Shown: positions 1 through 5,496 of the stretch, in pieces
How positions within the stretch are numbered: position 1 is the first letter of the stretch
How the letters are laid out: each line of letters opens with the position of its first letter
NCBI GenBank assembly: GCA_029256485.1
Contig: JAQSXU010000283.1
Location: 1-5,527 of the forward strand
Reading direction: 5' to 3'
DNA from: Clostridiaceae bacterium
Lineage (GTDB): Bacteria; Bacillota_A; Clostridia; Clostridiales; Clostridiaceae
Length of the DNA stretch: 5,527 nucleotides
Program-made: the position numbers and the translations under genes
Notes under the pieces: model-generated
The model's input: the letters and a program-made list of their open reading frames with translations, nothing else
What the model was told of the DNA's origin: nothing
Databases searched by the model: none

Positions 1-2
1 TA

Positions 3-239
3 ATTTATAAAATATTTAAAGGAATTGTAATAGAGGAACTACTTAAAGATATTCATAAAAAACATATCAAAGAGCAAGAGGAAATTATAAACGCATATGA
101 AGATGTTGACTGGGATTCATTAAATCAACAATATGATGAAGCAAATGCCTATGATTGGGAAAAGGACTACAAAGAATATTTAAATAATCAAGAAAAAGAG
201 TATCAAGAATATATCAACGGTCAATCAATATCACTATGA
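3..239 (+). CDS. C-terminal end of an unrecognised acidic, Tyr-rich protein (5' end outside window)
   Basis: A frame is open from the left edge to the TGA at 237-239, giving 78 codons with no ATG, GTG or TTG in frame, so the gene most likely starts upstream of the window. The visible part begins with a short hydrophobic stretch (IFKGIVIEELL), then becomes highly charged and probably helical, with many Glu, Asp, Lys, Gln and Asn. The last 35 residues or so repeat Tyr/Trp with acidic neighbours (YDEANAYDWEKDYKEYL). No catalytic motif, signal peptide or membrane segment is visible. I do not recognise the family; the composition would suit a flexible tail. It is separated from the polymerase gene by 437 bp containing a terminator, so it is probably a separate transcription unit. 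Coding is likely but not certain. Confidence 0.6.
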   Translation: MYKIFKGIVIEELLKDIHKKHIKEQEEIINAYEDVDWDSLNQQYDEANAYDWEKDYKEYLNNQEKEYQEYINGQSISL

Positions 240-384
240 AACAGATATTTTATAGAAACTACAAATAAGCATAGCAATTTTTAGCTACACTAATAAAAAT
301 AGAGTATTATAGACTTATTTTTTACAGATAATAGAATATGACACAAAACAAGCCAATATGAAAGTTTAAAAATAAACAACATCT

Positions 385-393
385 TGCTATAAT
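385..393 (+). promoter_or_regulatory. Extended -10 promoter (TGCTATAAT)
   Basis: The sequence TGC-TATAAT at 385-393 is a perfect extended -10 element (TGn plus consensus TATAAT) for the housekeeping sigma factor. The hexamer 17 bp upstream (365-370, TTTAAA) is a poor -35, which an extended -10 can tolerate. The predicted transcription start, about 7 nt downstream, falls near 400, exactly at the first base of the terminator hairpin that follows. Confidence 0.5.
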
Positions 394-400
394 AATAGTT

Positions 401-448
401 GGACGGCAAAAGGGTATGACACACCCTTGGCTGTTCCTTTTATTTGTT
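401..448 (+). terminator. Intrinsic terminator hairpin with T-tract
   Basis: Upper stem AAGGGT (410-415) pairs with ACCCTT (423-428) across a 7-nt loop. The lower stem CGGC (404-407) pairs with GCTG (430-433, one G-U), and GGA (401-403) pairs with TCC (435-437), with T434 bulged and a small internal loop at 408-409/429. About 13 base pairs in all, followed directly by TTTTATTTGTT. This is a good rho-independent terminator in very AT-rich DNA. It may end transcription of the upstream gene, or act on the transcript starting near 400, which would then be only about 45 nt long. Confidence 0.75.
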
Positions 449-483
449 ACTTATATATTTTAATTTTAACCATATATTTTATT

Positions 484-573
484 TTTATTCAAAACCACTT
501 TTAATGTGTTTAGCAACTTAAGTAATCTTATAGTACAACATATTTTATGATAAGTCAATAGGTTTTGAATAAA
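484..573. repeat. 13-bp perfect inverted repeat with 64-bp spacer
   Basis: TTTATTCAAAACC at 484-496 is the exact reverse complement of GGTTTTGAATAAA at 561-573. The spacer contains a weak -10 candidate, TATAGT at 529-534, without a good -35, that could drive the polymerase operon. The arrangement could be a pair of sites for one DNA-binding protein around a promoter, or a long RNA stem in the leader. Which of these applies cannot be told from sequence alone. Confidence 0.6.
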
Positions 574-611
574 TAATTTTAGTTGGGAGGTCTTAGTTTA
601 AAAAATAATAA

Positions 612-641
612 TTTGCTTGTGAAACATTATCCATAAGCAAA
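612..641 (+). promoter_or_regulatory. Leader stem-loop before the polymerase gene
   Basis: TTTGCTTGTG (612-621) pairs with CATAAGCAAA (632-641) through ten pairs including one G-U, with a 10-nt A/T-rich loop. It ends 20 nt before the probable Shine-Dalgarno GGGGA (662-666). There is no T-tract after it, so it is not a terminator. An RNA stability or translation-control role, or a protein-binding palindrome in DNA, are both possible. Confidence 0.45.
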
Positions 642-676
642 AATTAGTCAATTATGAAAATGGGGAATTATGTATT

Positions 677-2638
677 ATGGAAACAAAAATTATGAAATTA
701 AATGCAACAGAGGTATTAAGGAACAATATTGACCAAGGGATTTTAAATTTAGGGGTAAATACATATAAAGCAGTATTTCCAAATTCTTTATTATTAAACA
801 AGCTAACAAAATTAGGATTAAAAATTAAAAATGAAAAAACTGATGATATTATAGCATTAGAATTTGAATATGGATTTATTAAAAATGAAGATAAAGCTAA
901 AGTTAAAGAATGGAAAAAACAACGTTCACAATTAAAAGCAAAATTAAAAAAAGCTACAGATGAAAAAGAACTAGAAAGAATAAATGCAGAATTAGATAAA
1001 GTTATTGAAAATATTAAAATTTCTGAAATGACCGTAGATCAAGTAAGAGATAAATTATATAAAGATGGTTTTCATTTAGATTTTTATAAGAAACAACGTG
1101 GAATTAAAGATGAAAATGGTAAACCAATATGGATTATAGATAAAACAATAAATTATAAATTCTGGTTTAGAACCCCATCTAAATCAAGGGTTGGTGATGT
1201 AGTATTCATCAATAGTAAATTATTGGATAACATAAGAGCGTGGCAAAGAATGGGATTAAATCTGCCAGAGAAAAATGCTAAAGTTATTGAAATGTCAGCA
1301 TATATGAGTTTGACCAGCAGCCATATTGAATCATCAGTAATAATAGACCCAAGTAGAATCCTTGTTGTGAATGATTTGGATTCATTTTATACAACAAATT
1401 GTGCTTTAGTTCAAACAAATGCAAAGGGTGAATGTAAAGTTAAACATGAAAGATATACTCTAAAGAATACATTATTCGATGGTCAGGCACTTTTAGCTGA
1501 TGAACTATTCCCAGATAATATAAACTTTATGTTACTAAGACAACATTTTTTTAAGGCATGTGCATTTAGAACTCGAATCAGTGACTTTATGAAAGATTGG
1601 TGTGTAGCCAATGGCAAAGATTATAATACATATACTGTTCCTGATAGATATGGCAATGATATTCCAGTAAAAGATATTCTCATGATAACCACAGAAAATG
1701 CCATGAAATGGGAGAAATTTACTGATATTGGAGCTTCATTTACATACTGGAAACAAAAGGTAAATGAAGATGATAATATCTTTGGAATCTGTAAGACTAA
1801 TCATAGCAGTAAATATGATAATTACCAGAGAATGTCATATCAGATGATTAACACGTTAGATTGTACATATGAGGAACTTGAAGACTTAGCACAATATACA
1901 ATTGATAAAATAAATGCAGTTAAAGATGACCATAATAAATATATGGAGTATTTGGCAAAAACCTCTAGTGAATGTAATGCAAATGAAATGATTATTAATT
2001 TATGTGCCAATATACCTAATTTTATTAATTCCGACTTTTATAAAGATTGGAAAAAGGACGAGCATTTTGAACATAAAAAACAAATAAAATCAGGTAAGTT
2101 ACTTACAGAGGGAGATAATCTAACAATAGTTGGAAATCCATATACTATGTTATTACATGCTATTGGAGAAGTAACAGATGATAATATAGTTCCAGAAAAA
2201 TTTGTGGATGCAACATTACCTGTTAATGATAATTATATATCTGTATATACAGAAAGATTTGAAGATAAAGAAGAATTAGCATTATTTAGAAATCCACACA
2301 ATAGTCCAAATAACATATGTTATGCAGTTAACCATTATAGTCAACTAATGGAAAAATATTTTGATTTTGGTAAAAATGTAATAGCAGTAAACATGGTACA
2401 TACAGAATTTCAAGACCTAGCAAATGGAAGTGACCAAGATAGTGACTTCGTATTATGCACAAATAGTCCCACACCAGTTTCTTCTGCTAAAAAGGTATTC
2501 AGAAGTAAGGATTTTCCAACAATAGTAAACCAGATACCTCATATGGATAGTAATAAATTTACAAATACAATAGAAAGTTATAGCAAAATAGATAATATGC
2601 TTGCAAAAGCAAAAAAATGCAATTGGAGAAACAAGTAA
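677..2638 (+). CDS. Two-barrel (YonO/QDE-1-type) RNA polymerase, N-terminal and catalytic part; frame broken at 3' end
   Basis: This is the main part (653 codons) of a single-chain RNA polymerase with two double-psi beta-barrels. Seen in order: a charged, probably coiled-coil insert (about 73-115); a conserved block at about 163-240 (FWFRTPSKSRVGDVVFI); FDGQ (267-270) followed by LLRQHFFKACAF (286-297), whose K293 is a candidate barrel-1 lysine; ITTENAMKWEKF (338-349); GNPYTMLLHAIGE (486-498); RNPHNSPNN (538-546), matching the RNP...P element before barrel 2 of RdRP-type enzymes; and NGSDQDSDF (583-591), the metal-binding DxDxD with D586, D588 and D590. From family knowledge, YonO of SPbeta is a DNA-dependent RNA polymerase and QDE-1 an RNA-dependent one; which template is used here is unknown. 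The last seven codons (647-653) are out-of-frame reading after the A7 run at 2611-2617. The ATG at 677 has GGGGA 10 nt upstream; ATG 692 is a weaker alternative. Confidence 0.85.
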   Translation: METKIMKLNATEVLRNNIDQGILNLGVNTYKAVFPNSLLLNKLTKLGLKIKNEKTDDIIALEFEYGFIKNEDKAKVKEWKKQRSQLKAKLKKATDEKELERINAELDKVIENIKISEMTVDQVRDKLYKDGFHLDFYKKQRGIKDENGKPIWIIDKTINYKFWFRTPSKSRVGDVVFINSKLLDNIRAWQRMGLNLPEKNAKVIEMSAYMSLTSSHIESSVIIDPSRILVVNDLDSFYTTNCALVQTNAKGECKVKHERYTLKNTLFDGQALLADELFPDNINFMLLRQHFFKACAFRTRISDFMKDWCVANGKDYNTYTVPDRYGNDIPVKDILMITTENAMKWEKFTDIGASFTYWKQKVNEDDNIFGICKTNHSSKYDNYQRMSYQMINTLDCTYEELEDLAQYTIDKINAVKDDHNKYMEYLAKTSSECNANEMIINLCANIPNFINSDFYKDWKKDEHFEHKKQIKSGKLLTEGDNLTIVGNPYTMLLHAIGEVTDDNIVPEKFVDATLPVNDNYISVYTERFEDKEELALFRNPHNSPNNICYAVNHYSQLMEKYFDFGKNVIAVNMVHTEFQDLANGSDQDSDFVLCTNSPTPVSSAKKVFRSKDFPTIVNQIPHMDSNKFTNTIESYSKIDNMLAKAKKCNWRNK

Positions 2639-3350
2639 TCTTGCTCAAATAGCTCTTAGCTACTATTATGGAGAAACTGATGCAGATAAAAAACAAGAAC
2701 TAGCTGATATAGTTTGTATAATGAGCGTTCTAGCACAAGTGGCTATAGATAATAGTAAACGTCCTTATCAAATTGATATAGAAAAAGAATTGGAAAGAAT
2801 AAGAGGTTTAGAAGTTTTTGATGACCATAGGAACGGAAAACATGTTAAAAAACCTTTATTCTTTAAAAATCTTAAAAAGTTAGATAAGAATAAATTAGAT
2901 GATTGTACATGCCCTATGAATTCTCTAGGTAAAATAGTTGATGCAAAAGTTAAAGATGCAAAAAGAACTCCTAATACAGTTCCAGTATTAGATTTATTAC
3001 ATTCATTTGATGGAAAAGCAAATGATAAACAGCAGAAAAAGATTAATAAATATGTTGATGATTTTGATAAAAAAGTTAAAGAGCATTATGACCTTGCTCA
3101 AAAAAATCACAAAAAAGCAAATTCCGAAGCTTGGATTAAAGAGATGAATGTGCTACAGAAAAATACAGTTAATTATATTAGTACATTAAAAATGGATGAA
3201 AAAACTATGGAAATGTTAATCAGAAATGCTTTAACAGAGAAAGGTGATAATACAAAAGATAGTGCTAGTGCAAAATTTAGACTAAAGTTACTTAATTGTC
3301 TATACCAAGCACAAATAAGAAGATTTATGGAAGTTTGGAAAACAGTTTAA
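2601..3350 (+). CDS. C-terminal part of the same two-barrel RNA polymerase, in a shifted frame
   Basis: This frame continues the polymerase and is probably not a separate gene: its only upstream start is a TTG at 2601 without a ribosome binding site, inside the previous frame. Dropping one A from the A7 run joins ...DNMLAKAK to NAIGETSNLAQIAL without a gap and gives an 890-aa protein, close to the roughly 900 aa of YonO. In restored numbering, AIGETSNLAQIAL (648-660) and VCIMSVLAQVAIDNSKR (679-695) correspond to the helices that follow the catalytic DxDxD in RdRP-like enzymes (the GxIxN ... LA...AVDxxK pattern). VKKPLFFK (723-730) and CTCPMNSL (743-750) follow, then a Lys-rich helical C-terminus. 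If translated only in the first frame, the product would lose about 240 residues and would probably be inactive. Confidence 0.8.
   Translation: MQKQKNAIGETSNLAQIALSYYYGETDADKKQELADIVCIMSVLAQVAIDNSKRPYQIDIEKELERIRGLEVFDDHRNGKHVKKPLFFKNLKKLDKNKLDDCTCPMNSLGKIVDAKVKDAKRTPNTVPVLDLLHSFDGKANDKQQKKINKYVDDFDKKVKEHYDLAQKNHKKANSEAWIKEMNVLQKNTVNYISTLKMDEKTMEMLIRNALTEKGDNTKDSASAKFRLKLLNCLYQAQIRRFMEVWKTV
2611..2617 (+). other. Frame-break site: A7 homopolymer in the polymerase gene
   Basis: Upstream codons read GCA AAA GCA AAA and then AAA TGC with a stop seven codons after the shift point. Reading A6 instead gives AAA AAT GCA ATT GGA and keeps the family sequence intact on both sides. The offset is +1 (one base too many). 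The cause may be a homopolymer read error, a true one-base insertion, or slippage of polymerase or ribosome on the A run. Confidence 0.85.
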
Positions 3351-3359
3351 ATAATGGTA

Positions 3360-3409
3360 GTGGTCAATGGGACACCACCTATAATTTGGGGTACAATCTG
3401 TGTCCCCAA
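3360..3409 (+). promoter_or_regulatory. Pair of GC-rich hairpins with a competing alternative pairing, upstream of the 58-aa gene
   Basis: Hairpin 1 pairs GTGGT (3360-3364) with ACCAC (3374-3378). Hairpin 2 pairs TTGGGG (3386-3391) with CCCCAA (3404-3409) and continues with ACA (3393-3395) against TGT (3401-3403) past a bulged T. A perfect 7-bp alternative, GGGACAC (3369-3375) with GTGTCCC (3400-3406), excludes both. No T-tract follows, so it is not a standard terminator. A consensus TATAAT (3380-3385) lies between the hairpins, but no -35 is seen. The AGGAGG of the next gene starts 8 nt after hairpin 2, so the fold could affect its translation or set an mRNA processing or stability boundary. 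Confidence 0.55.
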
Positions 3410-3429
3410 TCAATTCAGGAGGTAATAAT

Positions 3430-3606
3430 ATGATAAAAGAATTTAGATATATTTACGATATGAACCAAGCAAATTTCTATCTACAAAATGGACAAATACC
3501 AGTATGTTTTGGAAAAGGTGGAAGAAATGATATTTACATAAAATTTAAAGATTCTGAGGAATTACAAAAAATATTTAAACAATGGATGGATAGAAAGGTT
3601 AATTAA
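3430..3606 (+). CDS. 58-aa small protein of unknown function (possibly DUF5659-like)
   Basis: The ATG at 3430 is preceded by a perfect AGGAGG (3417-3422) at 7 nt, which fixes this start rather than the in-frame GTG at 3400, 30 nt further upstream inside the hairpin region. The 58 residues have the pattern of a small single-domain fold: an N-terminal strand, a short helix with FYLQNG (16-21), a Gly-rich turn FGKGGRND (27-34), a strand IYIKF (35-39), then a helix from DSEEL (41-45) to W52. This order (helix-YLxxG, turn, F-x-F-like strand, DSxxL helix) resembles the small Firmicutes DUF5659 proteins, but the resemblance is weak and by eye only. No membrane segment or Zn site is visible. It sits 79 bp after the polymerase and 29 bp before the helicase, so it is probably co-expressed with both. 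A DNA/RNA-binding or regulatory accessory role is a guess. Confidence 0.82.
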   Translation: MIKEFRYIYDMNQANFYLQNGQIPVCFGKGGRNDIYIKFKDSEELQKIFKQWMDRKVN

Positions 3607-3635
3607 TAAAAAATTGAGTTTGGAGGTTTTGATTG

Positions 3636-3791
3636 ATGGAAAATTGTAATGAAGACAAATTGAATAAGCAAAAAGGATATCTAAAAAAGGAAATATATGA
3701 AGGTGAAAATGATACATATTTTAAAGTAATTGATTTAGAGTGTGGAACAGGAAAATCACGTACGACAATGGAAATATTAGCAAACAATTAG
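3636..3791 (+). CDS. N-terminal fragment of the SF2-like helicase, carrying Walker A; frame broken at its 3' end
   Basis: The ATG at 3636 has GGAGG (3622-3626) 9 nt upstream, a good ribosome binding site. The frame reads 51 codons to the TAG at 3789. After a charged 28-residue lead it shows YFKVIDLECGTGKSRTTMEI, with the P-loop GTGKS at 37-41, then stops. The P-loop strand and following helix are just where a helicase motor should begin, and the missing parts are found in the next frame. On its own the fragment has no complete ATP site, so it should be read as the start of the gene that ends at 5332. Confidence 0.8.
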   Translation: MENCNEDKLNKQKGYLKKEIYEGENDTYFKVIDLECGTGKSRTTMEILANN

Positions 3792-5332
3792 CAAATAAAA
3801 CTGTAGCAATTGCAGTAAATACAGATAATTGTGATAGAAAAGAATTCAATAAAATTAAAGGTCAATTGAATACATATAGAGTTGTCATTATAAGTCATGA
3901 AAAATATAAGGCTCTTGTAATTGATAAAATTAATAGAAAATATTTTACTGATGCTAGGGATACTCTTATTATAGATGAATTTTTAGACATGAGTAAAGGT
4001 AATGAATTAGTTCTAAATATTGATTATTTACATGGACTTGAAACACTATTACTTCATAGAGCATTAAGAAAAGAATTTGCAGATTGTACAAGTGAGGTTG
4101 AAGATTATTTATTAGCAGAAAAACCAATGCAATCATTTTTCAATTCTAAAGTGACACTAAATGTAACTAGCAAAAAAATTAATCATTTGAAAAAATTAAT
4201 AAATACAAATTTAACCCAAGACTATTTAACAAATGTTGGATACACTAAAACACAGTTATTAAGAGAAATTGATAATATAAAACAATTCTATAATCAAACT
4301 TGTATAGTAGAAGGTGATATTATGTATGCTACTAATAGGAGATATCAATATTGGTTATTAAATAATAACATAATATTAGATGCTAGTGGTAAACTTAATA
4401 AATCATATGAATTAAATGATATATTTAAACTACAACATCAGACTCCAGTGTTAGATCATAAACAGTGGACTTTTATAACAATGAATACTAATACTTGTAA
4501 CAGTGCAAAATCAAAAGCTATAGATTTTTATGAAACAGTTGATAAAGTAACTAAAACACTAGGTATAGATAATACATTAGTCGTTGGCAATAAAGCTGAT
4601 GAAATAAGTATCAAATCAAATTATAAAAATCATTTTGGAAATTTAACTGGAAGTAATGAATATAAAGATTTAAGTAATTGTGTTATAATACATAATCCTA
4701 ACTTACCATATCGTCAATATGTATTGCAATATTTGTACCACAGCAATAAAAAGTTTGATAATAGAAATAAATGGTGTGGTAAAAGATGTGGTTCAGGTAA
4801 TAATCAAGTTTATAGATTTTATGAAGATAAATTTGAAGAATTTAGACAATGTGTAAATGCAAATGAACTATACCAAGCAATTAAAAGAGTTAATAGAAAT
4901 ATGGAATTGAATAGTAAAATATTTATCTTTAACAACGATAGTGAAATGTTAGATAGAGTATTAAAAATGTTCCGAGGTGAATATAAGACAAAAGAATATG
5001 ATAATAAAATTGAATTTGAAAAAACAAAGAAAGAAGAATACGATGAATCAAGAAAAGAAAATAGACAAGCCATGAAATTTATAAAACTATGTCAAGATAT
5101 AAGAAAATTAAAATATACAGAATTACAAGCAACAAAGAAAAATAGAAAACATGAAGATATTATTCGGGAAGGTATATATAATAAAGATGCTCTAAGAGAG
5201 TTTATGCAGATAAAAGACAAATCAAATTTTACTAATAAAGTATTAAATGATGCAGATGTTATAGCTTATTTAAACAAACATAATATAATTGTGAATACAC
5301 GTACATTAGACTTTACACAATATACTGCATAG
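3740..5332 (+). CDS. SF2-like DEAD/DEAH-type helicase or translocase, main part
   Basis: The frame can nominally start at GTG 3740, but that codon has no ribosome binding site and lies inside the Walker A region of the other frame; the real start is ATG 3636 and the first 15 codons here are out-of-frame noise. Joined with the upstream fragment (565 aa, restored numbering) it shows Walker A GTGKS (37-41), motif Ia-like TVAIAVNT (56-63), VVIISHEKYKAL (83-94, motif Ib-like), Walker B LIIDEF (111-116; D114, E115), IILDASG (246-252, like the 'LDAT' motif III of phage and plasmid helicases), GSNEYKDLSNC (339-349) and motif VI QAIKRVNR (414-421; R418 and R421 as arginine-finger candidates, with Lys in place of the usual Gly). 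A charged coil follows at about 455-505. The expected role is ATP-driven nucleic acid unwinding or remodelling, perhaps with the upstream polymerase. The exact subfamily is not recognised. Confidence 0.8.
   Translation: MWNRKITYDNGNISKQLANKTVAIAVNTDNCDRKEFNKIKGQLNTYRVVIISHEKYKALVIDKINRKYFTDARDTLIIDEFLDMSKGNELVLNIDYLHGLETLLLHRALRKEFADCTSEVEDYLLAEKPMQSFFNSKVTLNVTSKKINHLKKLINTNLTQDYLTNVGYTKTQLLREIDNIKQFYNQTCIVEGDIMYATNRRYQYWLLNNNIILDASGKLNKSYELNDIFKLQHQTPVLDHKQWTFITMNTNTCNSAKSKAIDFYETVDKVTKTLGIDNTLVVGNKADEISIKSNYKNHFGNLTGSNEYKDLSNCVIIHNPNLPYRQYVLQYLYHSNKKFDNRNKWCGKRCGSGNNQVYRFYEDKFEEFRQCVNANELYQAIKRVNRNMELNSKIFIFNNDSEMLDRVLKMFRGEYKTKEYDNKIEFEKTKKEEYDESRKENRQAMKFIKLCQDIRKLKYTELQATKKNRKHEDIIREGIYNKDALREFMQIKDKSNFTNKVLNDADVIAYLNKHNIIVNTRTLDFTQYTA
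3780..3791 (+). other. Frame-break site in the helicase gene
   Basis: The upstream frame reads GCA AAC AAT TAG; the downstream frame reads CAA TTA GCA AAT across the same bases. One extra base, for example AAAA instead of AAA at 3782-3784, gives MEILA-K-QLANKTVAIAV, a continuous P-loop helix and next strand. The offset is -1 (one base missing). The site does not match the X-XXY-YYZ heptamer of known -1 programmed frameshifts. Confidence 0.75.
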
Positions 5333-5386
5333 CACTACAGTTGGTAGAAAACCACCAAATTCTTAATGATACTAACGTATCAATAA

Positions 5387-5411
5387 TGGGATATGCTACG
5401 CATCTTTCCCA
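5387..5411 (+). other. Two-part stem-loop; weak terminator candidate
   Basis: TGGGA (5387-5391) pairs with TCCCA (5407-5411) and ATGC (5393-5396) with GCAT (5400-5403), with a 3-nt loop TAC and a small asymmetric internal loop. A T-run (5420-5424) begins only 8 nt after the stem, farther than in efficient intrinsic terminators. It could be the operon's terminator, an mRNA 3'-end stabiliser, or part of a larger structured element. Confidence 0.4.
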
Positions 5412-5441
5412 AATAACAATTTTTAATTTACTTGATGTTGA

Positions 5442-5496
5442 TAAAGTTGTATTGATATCTTAATAGTATATCTTTTAAGGAATGAGTACAACTTTA
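5442..5496. repeat. 10-bp perfect inverted repeat enclosing a smaller palindrome
   Basis: TAAAGTTGTA (5442-5451) is the exact reverse complement of TACAACTTTA (5487-5496). Inside it, GATAT (5454-5458) pairs with ATATC (5468-5472), giving a nested structure. It could be a protein-binding site pair, an origin or attachment-site component, or the stem of an RNA. The right window edge prevents seeing whether it continues. Confidence 0.55.

Larger units (their letters stand above)
240..676. other. 437-bp non-coding region upstream of the polymerase gene
   Basis: No convincing gene is seen on either strand. The region holds, in order: about 145 bp of AT-rich sequence with no clear signal (240-384), an extended -10 promoter (385-393), a hairpin terminator with T-tract (401-448), a 13-bp inverted repeat (484-496 with 561-573), an SD-like GGGAGG at 585-590 with no start codon at a usable distance, and a stem-loop (612-641) shortly before the polymerase start. 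A 13-codon open frame at 654-695 (ATG to TGA) overlaps the polymerase start but lacks a good ribosome binding site. Confidence 0.7.

Noticed and set aside
654..695. 13-codon frame that could be a leader peptide overlapping the polymerase start
   Set aside because: It has no Shine-Dalgarno at a usable distance and no unusual codon run; it is expected by chance in a region rich in ATG.
3380..3385. Consensus TATAAT as an internal promoter for the small gene
   Set aside because: It has no -35 and no extended TG; in DNA this AT-rich an isolated hexamer is weak evidence, so it is mentioned only in the hairpin entry.
3400..3429. Upstream GTG start giving a 68-aa form of the small protein
   Set aside because: The extra ten codons run through hairpin 2 and the AGGAGG itself; the ATG at 3430 is ideally spaced from that AGGAGG.
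3599..3787. Minus-strand open frame of 62 codons
   Set aside because: It lies antisense to the start of the helicase gene, has a low-complexity Phe/Ser-rich translation typical of the reverse of A-rich coding DNA, and no ribosome binding site was found.
4819..5073. Minus-strand open frame of 84 codons, hydrophobic, membrane-like
   Set aside because: Its Leu/Ser/Phe-rich sequence is the mirror of the Lys/Glu/Asn-rich helicase coding strand; it is fully contained in that gene.
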